Positions 8,777 through 17,521 of a stretch of DNA of 41,553 nucleotides are shown piece by piece. Below the pieces are notes generated by a model. The model had not been told where the DNA came from. It saw nothing but the letters and a program-made list of their open reading frames with translations, and ran no database searches. The DNA comes from Lachnospiraceae bacterium (GTDB taxonomy: Bacteria; Bacillota; Clostridia; Lachnospirales; Lachnospiraceae), in NCBI GenBank assembly GCA_015057955.1, contig SVDE01000008.1, positions 1 through 41,553 of the forward strand, read 5' to 3'. How positions within the stretch are numbered: position 1 is the stretch's first letter; each line of letters opens with the position of its first letter. The position numbers were made by a program, and so were the translations under genes.

Positions 8777-8946
8777 TATACCATAAGAGGGTCAAATGAT
8801 CGTTTATGGAAAACGGGATTATTTCCCCCAAAAAGCAAAATAGAATATCTTATCCTGCTGCGGTGATCATTTTTTCCTTATGCGGTCTTCTCTATAATCT
8901 TGATCAATAACAAATGTAACCCGGATCAAACGAAAGGAGAAAACTA

Positions 8947-10455
8947 ATGAAGATCTTAGGATTACCGATTGGAGCAGCCATTGCAATCGTGGTCGCAGTT
9001 ATCGTGATAGTCATTCTGCTGCTGAGTGGCTACGTGAAAGCCCCTACAGACAAGGCTTATATCATTTCGGGCATCAAGAAGAAGCCCAGGGTCCTGATCG
9101 GACGGGCGGGAGTCAAGATACCGTTCTTTGAGAGAAAGGATGAATTGATCCTTAAACAGATCAGTATCGATATCAAGACTAACGGTTATATCCCTACAAA
9201 AGATTTCATCGGTGTCGATATCGACGCGGTCGCGAAGATCAGGGTCCTGACATACAAGGATATCAGCCCGGAGAAGGGTGTGACCGAGGAAATGGCCATG
9301 GCGGCCATGAAGAACTTCCTGAACATGAAGGAAGAGCAGATCCGGTCAGCACTGACCGACTCACTGCAGGGTAACATGCGTGAGATCATAGGCACACAGA
9401 CTCTGAAGAACCTGTGCAATGACCGTAAGACTTTCGGTGATGAAGTACAGGCCAAGGCTCAGAAAGACATGAACGCCCTGGGTATCTGGATCGAGTCCTG
9501 CAACATCCAGAAGATCGAAGATGAGAACAATCTCATCAACGCCCTGGGCCAGGACAACATGAGCCAGATCCAGAAGGATGCTTCGATCGCGAAGGCTCAG
9601 GCAGACAGGGACGTTGCGGTAGCCAAAGCCGAAGCGGCAAAGGCCGCCAATGACGCTCAGGTCGCAGCTGATACCGAGATCGCCGAGAGACAGAACGAAC
9701 TCGCCATCAGGAAGGCAGCTCTGAAGAAGGAAGCCGATATCAAACAGGCGGAAGCTGACGCGGCATACGGCATCCAGGAGCAGGAGCAGAGAAGGTTCAT
9801 TGAGATCGCAAATGCGAATGCAGACATTGCAAGGCAGGAGCGTGAAGTCGAGCTGAAACAGCGCGAGGCTGACGTTAAGGAGCAGGAGCTCTCAGCTTCC
9901 ATCAGGAAGCAGGCTGAGGCTGACAGATACAAGATCCAGCAGCAGTCAGAAGCTGATCTCTTCAGGAGACAGAAGGAAGCAGAAGCCAAGAAATATGAGG
10001 AGCAGCAGGCAGCTGAAGCCCTCAAGATCAAGGCAGATGCTCTGAAGTACGAAAAAGAGCAGCAGGCAGCAGGCATAGCTGCAGTCGGTGAGGCTGAGGC
10101 AAAGGCTATCCAGGCCAAAGGTATCGCAGAAGCCGAGGCGATGGAGAAGAAGGCAGAGGCAATGAAGAAATACGGTCAGGCGGCCATCATTGAGATGATC
10201 GTCAAGGCCCTTCCGGATATGGCCAGCGCAGTTGCAAAGCCTTTAGAGAACATCGACAAGGTAACTATCATCGACGGCGGAGGCTCAGGCGGCTCAGGTG
10301 TAGATAATATGGGAGGCTATGTACCGTCAGTACTGGCTAAGACCATCGAGTCTGTGAAAGAGGTCACCGGAGTGGACATCCGCGAGATCATGAAAGCTGA
10401 GACTTTCGATGCAAAAGTAACAAAGAACATCAACGTAACAGGTCTTGAAGGCTGA
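8947..10455 (+). CDS. Flotillin-like SPFH/band 7 domain protein
   Basis: 502 aa; N-terminal TM helix, SPFH domain, long Ala/Glu/Lys coiled coil; good ribosome-binding site. Confidence 0.93.
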   Translation: MKILGLPIGAAIAIVVAVIVIVILLLSGYVKAPTDKAYIISGIKKKPRVLIGRAGVKIPFFERKDELILKQISIDIKTNGYIPTKDFIGVDIDAVAKIRVLTYKDISPEKGVTEEMAMAAMKNFLNMKEEQIRSALTDSLQGNMREIIGTQTLKNLCNDRKTFGDEVQAKAQKDMNALGIWIESCNIQKIEDENNLINALGQDNMSQIQKDASIAKAQADRDVAVAKAEAAKAANDAQVAADTEIAERQNELAIRKAALKKEADIKQAEADAAYGIQEQEQRRFIEIANANADIARQEREVELKQREADVKEQELSASIRKQAEADRYKIQQQSEADLFRRQKEAEAKKYEEQQAAEALKIKADALKYEKEQQAAGIAAVGEAEAKAIQAKGIAEAEAMEKKAEAMKKYGQAAIIEMIVKALPDMASAVAKPLENIDKVTIIDGGGSGGSGVDNMGGYVPSVLAKTIESVKEVTGVDIREIMKAETFDAKVTKNINVTGLEG

Positions 10456-10475
10456 CAGGCCGGACCGCAAAAAAG

Positions 10476-10503
10476 ATCCCTCCGCATAAGGCGGAGGGAT
10501 TTT
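10476..10503 (+). terminator. Rho-independent terminator
   Basis: ATCCCTCCGC-ATAAG-GCGGAGGGAT followed by TTT, directly after the flotillin stop and before the convergent TrsS stop. Confidence 0.8.
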
Positions 10504-10507
10504 CATG

Positions 10508-11791
10508 TTATCGCACAGGCGTAAGATATTTCGCGCAAAACGGTTTTATCTTTCCGTTGTCATATACATGCAGGCTGCACATGTGCAGCCTCTCAATGTT
10601 CAGATTCATTGCATCCTGAAACGCCATTGCGGTGAGTGTCATGCTCTGATGGCGCAGGCGATACAGGAAAGTGTCAAAATCCATCTCATCAGACAGATCT
10701 TTCGGCGCATTTTCTTCTTTTTCCCGCATCCAGTGCCTTGCAATATATTCCCGGTTGCCGCTTGCACATCCCCGGTTCCTTGCAGAATGGGTGATGCTGC
10801 TTAACGGTTTAAGACTCAGATCGTTTTCTATCAGAAAGCTTGCGTGAAATCCGCAGAGCGGGTGATCACATCTTGACGGCATAAAGCTGGCCATTGGTAT
10901 GCCGCTCTGTCTGCTTATGTCAGATATCAGTTCATCCAGCGTATATCTGTCATCGGCTTCGGGGGATCCCGGATATCTTCCGAAATATGAGACCGGCTGG
11001 AAATGCACGCCCCTGACTCCCGGCGCGAGAGAACAAGCCAGCCTGATCAATTCTCCGAGATTGCCGTCATTCACTCCTTTTACCACTGTCGGAACGAGAG
11101 TCACTCCGATCTTCAGTTCTGAACAGATACTTATGGCTTTAAGTTTGGTCTCAAGCAGGTCTCTTCCCCGCAGTTGTCTGTAAATCTCATCATCAGTCCC
11201 GTCAAACTGAAGAAAGACTATGTCCAGACCGGCATCTGACAGCTGCCTTGCATATTCCGGGTCTTCCGCAAGGCGGATCCCATTGGTATTTACCTGTGTG
11301 TAGCTGCATCCGGCATCTTTTGCGAATTGTATAAGCTCCGGCAGATCGTCCCTGAGTGTAGGCTCTCCTCCGGAAAACTGGATCAAAGGCCGGCCGCATT
11401 GCCAGATAATGTCGGTTATTGCCTGTTTAAGTTCTATTGCTGAAGGATCCTCTTCCACGCTTCCGCCTTCCGCAAAGCAGAACCGGCATCTTAAATTGCA
11501 GCGCTTTGTGACTTCCAGCAATGCGCAGCATGTTTCCGTCTCATGCTCGCTGCAGATCCCGCAGTCAGAGGGACAGTTAATGCCGCAGTTTTCACCTAGC
11601 GGTTCCGTTCCCAAAAGCCACTCGTCAATGTCCGTCTTTCCGCGCCATACGGGTACACTGAAGAAGCCATGTTCCGGACATGTCTTTTCAAGCAATATCT
11701 CCCCGTCATCCCTGCGGATCATTGCAGCAGGGATGTTCTTCAGGCATACAGGACATACTGACCTGGTATTTCTGAAAACGCTTTTTTCCAT
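10508..11791 (-). CDS. trsS: Radical SAM protein, TrsS-like (MJ0619/tetraether-synthase-type N-terminal cysteine region)
   Basis: 427 aa; CNLRCRFC radical SAM motif; N-terminal CPVCLKNIPAAMIRRDDGEILLEKTCPEHG; genomic context with TrsM and the DVU_155x families. Confidence 0.82.
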   Translation of the reverse strand: MEKSVFRNTRSVCPVCLKNIPAAMIRRDDGEILLEKTCPEHGFFSVPVWRGKTDIDEWLLGTEPLGENCGINCPSDCGICSEHETETCCALLEVTKRCNLRCRFCFAEGGSVEEDPSAIELKQAITDIIWQCGRPLIQFSGGEPTLRDDLPELIQFAKDAGCSYTQVNTNGIRLAEDPEYARQLSDAGLDIVFLQFDGTDDEIYRQLRGRDLLETKLKAISICSELKIGVTLVPTVVKGVNDGNLGELIRLACSLAPGVRGVHFQPVSYFGRYPGSPEADDRYTLDELISDISRQSGIPMASFMPSRCDHPLCGFHASFLIENDLSLKPLSSITHSARNRGCASGNREYIARHWMREKEENAPKDLSDEMDFDTFLYRLRHQSMTLTAMAFQDAMNLNIERLHMCSLHVYDNGKIKPFCAKYLTPVR

Positions 11792-12852
11792 CAGTCACAC
11801 ATTCCCATGCATTCAGTCTTGAATATCATAAGTTCAAGCTGGTATTCATCAGAGACTCTTTTTACTGAGTCTGTAACTATCTTTTCCAGCTTATCGGCGG
11901 GACATGCGGCGGTACCGTTGATGATGACCGCCAGATCTGTGCACCTATGCTCAAATCTGTGCGTCATTTCGACCGGGCGCCCGGTCCCTAAAAGATCGGC
12001 CTTCCCGTAATCCCCTTCAGGAGCCCATGTAAGGAGCTTAAGATGCGGGATCTCTTCTCCCAAAGCCATGATGTCTTTGCAGACTGCTTCTGCCATCTCA
12101 CGCAGATACTCATTTCCGTCGAAATCATTGCAGCATACAGAAGCGTGATACTGCATATAAAACTCACTCATTCTGTCCATGGCAGATGAAAGGTCATCCT
12201 TCAGATGACTCAGATCAGGTATGCGCATGGATGCACTTCCCTCTGTAAGGGCTTGGGACAGTTTCTCAAGTCCTTCTCCCGTAACAGCGCTTATTGAAAT
12301 GACCTGCGCCAAAGGATAGCGCTTTCTGAGCCATTCTTCATAAGCTTTACGCTGCTCATCGTTTATCAGGTCACATTTGTTCATGACTATAAGATCAGCC
12401 TCGGCCAACTGAGCATCATAAATATAGCGCAGATCACTGCCTTTGCCGTTTATCAGCGTCTCTACTATGCAGGGCTCGGTGATCGCAGTAAACGGCGCAA
12501 GAAGAAATTCTCCCGGATATTTTTCCGTAAGACCGTAATACACATGCTCGAGTGCTCCGACTCCAAATCCCGGTATGTCCGAGATCACGAGTTCGCATCC
12601 GTCGTCATATAAAGATCTCAGTCTATCGGCCAGCTGTTCATTTACAAAACAGATGCAATTATCAGTTATCTCAGAAGCATTGCAGCCGCACAGCTTTGCC
12701 AGACGGCAGTCTGCCAGATCCACGCTGTGTCCAAGATCATTGGATATCATTGCGGCTTTGCCGTGATGATCCGTATGATATTTAGTCAGAGCCATCTGCG
12801 TTGTTGTTTTTCCCGCTCCCAGAAATCCGCTAAAAATTGCAAATTTTCTCAT
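11791..12852 (-). CDS. CobW/G3E-type GTPase (putative metallochaperone)
   Basis: Walker A GFLGAGKTT, IPGFG switch, NKCD; start chosen at MRKFAIFSGFLGAGKTT; TGATG overlap with the trsS start. Confidence 0.82.
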   Translation of the reverse strand: MRKFAIFSGFLGAGKTTTQMALTKYHTDHHGKAAMISNDLGHSVDLADCRLAKLCGCNASEITDNCICFVNEQLADRLRSLYDDGCELVISDIPGFGVGALEHVYYGLTEKYPGEFLLAPFTAITEPCIVETLINGKGSDLRYIYDAQLAEADLIVMNKCDLINDEQRKAYEEWLRKRYPLAQVISISAVTGEGLEKLSQALTEGSASMRIPDLSHLKDDLSSAMDRMSEFYMQYHASVCCNDFDGNEYLREMAEAVCKDIMALGEEIPHLKLLTWAPEGDYGKADLLGTGRPVEMTHRFEHRCTDLAVIINGTAACPADKLEKIVTDSVKRVSDEYQLELMIFKTECMGMCD

Positions 12853-13879
12853 TTTCAATATCTTCTCTTTCAAATTTTTTCCCGATATCACGGTCATGTA
12901 CTCTCTCCAACCTCTTAAGGCAGCTTCCGCATGCACATCTTCCCGGGACAAACCGGGCTATGTCGCCTGTGCGGTAGCGGATAAAAGGCTCCGCACGTTC
13001 TGTAAGTGTCGTGACAACTATCTCGCCTTCTTCTCCGTCCGGCACCGCAATTCCGGTGACCGGATCGATCAGCTCATAATAAAGACCGCTTTCCCAGACA
13101 TGGTATCCGCCCGGTACACTGCACCCGACCGCGCCTGCATAACCTGTTTCAGTCATGCTGTAATGCTCATTTACTTCACAATCCCATGCGCGTATTATCG
13201 CCGCGCGGTCTTCTTCGGATACGTAAGCTGCTGATGCCAACACTCCTCTGATCTGCCCTGCTATTTTCCACGCCGGATCAGTCTGTTCAGTAAATCGTGC
13301 AAATGCTGCAACGGACGCGGCCGTTCCGATAAGAAAAGTGATCTGCTGCCCAAGTATCCGCTCCGCCAATTCCGCAAACCGGTCTTCACGGGGATATCCA
13401 AACCATTCTCCCCGGCAGCCGAGCATTTCAAGAGCACGGATGATCAGATCATTAAGGCCATCAGGACTGCTGCCCGGAAACAGCAGAAGTGCTTTTTCTC
13501 CTTCTTTTGTGAATTCTTTAAGCCCGTGCGCAAAATAGTTCACGGTCTCAAGCAGATCTCTCTCACTGAAATACACGCGTTTCGGCTCTCCCGATGACCC
13601 ACTAGTTGTCAGAGATACGATGCGTTTAACATCCCTGCCCGGTATGCACAGCATCTTTAAGCTGTCACGGCGCAGATCATCAGGATATGTAAAAGGAAGA
13701 CCCTTAAAGTCTTCCATGTTACTGATCCGCAGCCCTTTCAATCTTTCCGCATAAAAAGGGCTTTGCGCGGCAGCTCTCTCTACTGTTCTTTTCAGAGCTT
13801 TCAGGGTCCAATCATCAATCTGTCCGCGCGTAAGATTTCCCTCCGCGCCTATGGACCCTGCAACCCAACTGTCAAGCAA
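12830..13879 (-). CDS. PaaK-like AMP-dependent adenylating enzyme (DVU_1553 family), no C-terminal domain
   Basis: 349 aa; SLTTSGSSGEPKRVYFS P-loop, EHYSMTETGYAG, RYRTGDIARFVPG; ends shortly after the A8-like hinge. Confidence 0.82.
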   Translation of the reverse strand: MLDSWVAGSIGAEGNLTRGQIDDWTLKALKRTVERAAAQSPFYAERLKGLRISNMEDFKGLPFTYPDDLRRDSLKMLCIPGRDVKRIVSLTTSGSSGEPKRVYFSERDLLETVNYFAHGLKEFTKEGEKALLLFPGSSPDGLNDLIIRALEMLGCRGEWFGYPREDRFAELAERILGQQITFLIGTAASVAAFARFTEQTDPAWKIAGQIRGVLASAAYVSEEDRAAIIRAWDCEVNEHYSMTETGYAGAVGCSVPGGYHVWESGLYYELIDPVTGIAVPDGEEGEIVVTTLTERAEPFIRYRTGDIARFVPGRCACGSCLKRLERVHDRDIGKKFEREDIENEKICNF

Positions 13880-13894
13880 TTCCGATCTCCTTTA

Positions 13895-14611
13895 TCATAA
13901 AGGTTTATGCGCTATGAGCAGGAAATACCCGTTCTTTTTGCTGAAACCGCATTCCGGTTTCCACGAGCCTTCTGATTCAAACCATTTTTCCAAAGACCCG
14001 TGGTCCATGACCGCCTGAGCCGCAAATGTATTAAGGTCATCTGTCCTGTCCTCGAACAGAACGACTTCCATTTCGAGCTCTTCAAGCAGATCCAGAAGTC
14101 CCTTCATGACAATGCCGCCGTCCTGCATGTACGGCGAAGGTATGTCCTCTTCTTTTCCGCAGTTTTCATGGACGCGGGGCTTCCTGAACTGAGCCATCGC
14201 GGACCAGTAGTCTCTTTCCCATCTTTCCATGTCCGGCTCCGTGCACCACAGGTCACTTATTATCAGATTGCCGCCTTTTTTCAGTACGCAGTATGCCTCA
14301 TGAATGGCTTCCTCCTGTTTTTTCAAAACCGAAAATACGCATTCCATCAGTATGGTGTCGAATTCCCACACATCAAAATCAAGCATGGCTGCATCCATCA
14401 CTCTGGCGTCCACACCTTTGAGCACAGCTTTTTCCACTGCGTCTTTGTCAATGTCTATCGCGACGGTTTCCAGACCGTATTTTTCCTTAATGTGTGCTGC
14501 AACAGTTCCATCACCGCAGCCTACATCCAGAAGCCTTCCGCCTTTATCGGCTCCCGCTTTTTCCAGGGCATAGTCAGTCAGCTCCAAACCACCCGGTCTT
14601 AATACGCTCAT
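13895..14611 (-). CDS. trsM: SAM-dependent methyltransferase, TrsM-like (DVU_1556 family)
   Basis: 238 aa; LLDVGCGDGTVAAHIKEKYGLETVAIDID motif I; context; coupled to the upstream C_GCAxxG gene. Confidence 0.8.
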   Translation of the reverse strand: MSVLRPGGLELTDYALEKAGADKGGRLLDVGCGDGTVAAHIKEKYGLETVAIDIDKDAVEKAVLKGVDARVMDAAMLDFDVWEFDTILMECVFSVLKKQEEAIHEAYCVLKKGGNLIISDLWCTEPDMERWERDYWSAMAQFRKPRVHENCGKEEDIPSPYMQDGGIVMKGLLDLLEELEMEVVLFEDRTDDLNTFAAQAVMDHGSLEKWFESEGSWKPECGFSKKNGYFLLIAHKPL

Positions 14612-14988
14612 TCAAGGATCTCCTTCAGTATCTCGATCGCCCCTCCGATGTACCCGGGGCATAATTCAAGCATTTTTCCGGATTCCTTGGCCTGGGCAGT
14701 GCTCTGATTTCCGAGCAGTTCAAAGCATACACATGAGCCGAATCTTTCCTTAAATCTCTTTTCAAACTCAAGAACCTTTTCCGGCGCTTCATCCATGAGG
14801 CCAAGTGCCATTATGGCGCCTGTGACCGCGCCGCAGGTCTGGCCCATCATCATTCCTCCGCCAAAAAACTTTGCTGCTCTGTCTGTCTCTTCCTGGTCAT
14901 AGCCTGTCTCATCGGCAAATGCTCCGCATACTATCTGGGAGCAGTGCCTGCCGTTTGCTATCTCATTTAAGATCTGTGTTCTGTCCAT
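14608..14988 (-). CDS. C_GCAxxG_C_C family redox protein (DVU_1555 family)
   Basis: 126 aa; HCSQIVCGAF ... FGGGMMMGQTCGAVTGAIMALGL ... C. Confidence 0.88.
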   Translation of the reverse strand: MDRTQILNEIANGRHCSQIVCGAFADETGYDQEETDRAAKFFGGGMMMGQTCGAVTGAIMALGLMDEAPEKVLEFEKRFKERFGSCVCFELLGNQSTAQAKESGKMLELCPGYIGGAIEILKEILE

Positions 14989-15011
14989 CTCATTTTCCTT
15001 TCAGATAAAAA

Positions 15012-15203
15012 TTACTTATCTTCAAGCATTATCTCAACATCACGCATCTTGCCTTTAACTATCTCCTCTGAGATATAGACTTCTCCGCACACCGGACAGC
15101 AAGGGAACTCATGCTTGATCTGGTGACCGATGTAATCCAGCGTTATTGTCTTCATTTCAAGCGGCACATTGCATTTGCCGCATATCAGTTTGTTCTCATC
15201 CAT
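15012..15203 (-). CDS. Small zinc-ribbon-like redox protein (DVU_1557 family)
   Basis: 63 aa; CGKC...CCPVCGEVYISEEIVKGKM; context. Confidence 0.75.
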   Translation of the reverse strand: MDENKLICGKCNVPLEMKTITLDYIGHQIKHEFPCCPVCGEVYISEEIVKGKMRDVEIMLEDK

Positions 15204-15206
15204 GTC

Positions 15207-17429
15207 TTATTCTCCGACGATCGACATTCTGTGATCATATGCATTCAGGATCCTGTAAGTATCCCCTTCCTTTTTCCATGTCACCCAGTAGGTCACCATT
15301 CCTATCTTAAGATGACCGATATGGTCTCCATCGCCATTTATCAAAAATCTGCCCGTCTCTTCGCAATGTCTGATAACAGCCTCAACGTCCGAGTTCAGGA
15401 TCAGCGCTCTGTCCATTGAATGAACGAGTTCCTGAGGAATGTCCAGTTTCATGTTGTCCTCCTGCACCGGCTTTCCTTCCAGCATTGCCTTAAGCCGTTT
15501 TCTGTTTTCCCTGCGCCCGGTAAGCGACGGGGCAGGAACGCTGATGCGTTTCCCGTCTGAGAGCACTTTCAGGATATGGCTTGTGTCCTTTCCTTTTTCA
15601 GTGAGCACATCCCTGCAGTTTGCGCAGTATGTAATGTAAGGGCGTTCATCTGCATTTGCCCTCTTTTCCGATATCCGGTCATATAATCCGGGATTCGTGT
15701 AATATATATGCCCGCCGTATCCGCAGCAGCCGTTTCTATCAGACGGATCTTCAAGTTCCCTTACATTTCCGCCACCGGCTCTGATCAGAGCGACAACGCT
15801 TTCCTGCTCCCTTGGATCAAAATGGCTCGAGCACGGATGGAATACTGTAAGCTCTTCCCCTCCCAATATCTCTTTGCCAAACAGTTCTGTATGTTCTGCC
15901 AGGATATTGTAGATCGACTCTGCTTTGATCTCCGGAAGGAATTCATTCAGATTCCGCCTGCACGAAGGGCATGCTGTAATGAATACCGGCCTTCCGCTCT
16001 GTTTCCAGATCCCGCGTATCTTATCGCAGTTCTCTTCAAGGAGAGCTGTCTCACCTGCCCATTTTGCAGGGATACCACAGCAGCCGACATATATGCCGCA
16101 GCCCGGGTATATCTTATTGATCAGTTCATAGCTTCCTGTAACATTTTCAGGATCTGAACCGCCCAGCAGGCAGCCCGGAAAGTACAGATATCCGTTTTCA
16201 GGCTTTTTAAAGTATGCTGCTTCATCCGAGCATGAAAACTCCATGTCCCTGATCCAGAAATCGTGAAATGCAGCCGGAAGCACCTTGTCATGTGCCATGG
16301 CCGTCCTGACCTGCATGAGCACATCTCCTGTCTTGATCTTTTCAGGACATGCCTGTTCACACAGCCTGCAGTCATCACATGACATGAGGAGCCTTGTCGA
16401 GGATCTTTTCCGGACAAGTTCTATGGGGTTGAGCGTTCCCGGTATGTCGATCTCAAATCTGGGAGGAACTTTTTTGTAATATTTCATGAATTCGCAGACA
16501 TCAACGCATTTTGTGCAGTCGCACATCCTGCAGCGCTGCGCTTCCTGTGCTGCGCTTTCCCTGTCGGCGTCATGAGGATCAGGATAGTATCTTAATTCAA
16601 ATGTTCCGGGAGCGGGGAATTTATCCGGATCAGGCTCTTCGCCCGCTTTCAGGTAACGGTCCATTGCCGTTCCCGCCTTCCTGCCGTATTCAACAGAAGC
16701 AGTGATCGGCGCGCCTGTCAGCTCTCCTATAAAAAACACATTGCCCTCACGGCAAAATCCGGACAGCTCCTGACCGACTTGAACAGTACCTTCTTTTCCT
16801 GTTGCTGCTATGATACCGTCATAGTCCGACATTTCTGAGAGATCGGTTATCTCCCGGCCGGCTTCAAACTTTATGTTTCCCGCGCTGAAGACTGAATTCA
16901 GCTCATCTTCATATACTTCAGCCGGTATCTTCCCTTTTAACGCTCCGCCCGGAGCGCCTGTTTTTTCAAACACGGTGACCTGATAGCCAAGAGCCCCCAG
17001 CGTATAAGCTGCTGTCATGCCGGATAACCCTGCGCCGATGACAGCTATTTTTTCTTCTTTTGGCGGAACGCGGAATTTCTGAACGCCTCTTCTCGGAGCA
17101 TTTGCGATGACCGTGCGCTCGATCAGCGAAAGGTCAATACTGACTCCTCCCAGTTCAGCGCCGCACGCTTCTTTGCAGGCATGAGCACACATGGAGCAGA
17201 GTGTTTCAGGAAAAACAAGCGCATCAGAAAGGATATTATATGCACCCCTGAAGCTTCCGCGGCTGACTTTCTGCATGAGCCCCCTGACATCAAGATGATA
17301 AGGGCATTCACCCATGCACGGAGCAGCCTGGCCGTTCCTGCAGTGCGCGGAAAAACCGGCCACTTTATTCGTCAGCATGCGGCTTTCATTCACTTCATTT
17401 TCAATTGTATTTTCCGAGAATTGGCTCAT
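15207..17429 (-). CDS. FAD/dicluster/CCG-domain electron-transfer protein (pyridine nucleotide-disulfide oxidoreductase/dicluster-binding type)
   Basis: 740 aa; N-terminal GltD-like Cys region, GAGLSGMTAAYTLG FAD motif, CRMCDCTKCVDVC and CDDCRLCEQACP clusters, two CCG motifs. Confidence 0.88.
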   Translation of the reverse strand: MSQFSENTIENEVNESRMLTNKVAGFSAHCRNGQAAPCMGECPYHLDVRGLMQKVSRGSFRGAYNILSDALVFPETLCSMCAHACKEACGAELGGVSIDLSLIERTVIANAPRRGVQKFRVPPKEEKIAVIGAGLSGMTAAYTLGALGYQVTVFEKTGAPGGALKGKIPAEVYEDELNSVFSAGNIKFEAGREITDLSEMSDYDGIIAATGKEGTVQVGQELSGFCREGNVFFIGELTGAPITASVEYGRKAGTAMDRYLKAGEEPDPDKFPAPGTFELRYYPDPHDADRESAAQEAQRCRMCDCTKCVDVCEFMKYYKKVPPRFEIDIPGTLNPIELVRKRSSTRLLMSCDDCRLCEQACPEKIKTGDVLMQVRTAMAHDKVLPAAFHDFWIRDMEFSCSDEAAYFKKPENGYLYFPGCLLGGSDPENVTGSYELINKIYPGCGIYVGCCGIPAKWAGETALLEENCDKIRGIWKQSGRPVFITACPSCRRNLNEFLPEIKAESIYNILAEHTELFGKEILGGEELTVFHPCSSHFDPREQESVVALIRAGGGNVRELEDPSDRNGCCGYGGHIYYTNPGLYDRISEKRANADERPYITYCANCRDVLTEKGKDTSHILKVLSDGKRISVPAPSLTGRRENRKRLKAMLEGKPVQEDNMKLDIPQELVHSMDRALILNSDVEAVIRHCEETGRFLINGDGDHIGHLKIGMVTYWVTWKKEGDTYRILNAYDHRMSIVGE

Positions 17430-17521
17430 GTCAGAATTTTAACATATCAGTATATCAGCCGCCACCCCTTTGAAGAGGCAGCGGCTGATCGCCTGTTACT
17501 TATTGCAGTTTCATCGAACGA

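Noticed and set aside
9590-10160. Repetitive DNA encoding Ala/Glu/Lys-rich tracts
   Set aside because: Explained by the coiled-coil domain of the flotillin; not a tandem DNA repeat or CRISPR.
10508-11791. Possible selenocysteine (in-frame TGA) in the TrsS homologue
   Set aside because: The ORF is uninterrupted through all conserved regions; no SECIS search possible and none needed.
14000-14602. 200-aa plus-strand ORF opposite TrsM
   Set aside because: Shadow ORF of a confident methyltransferase gene.
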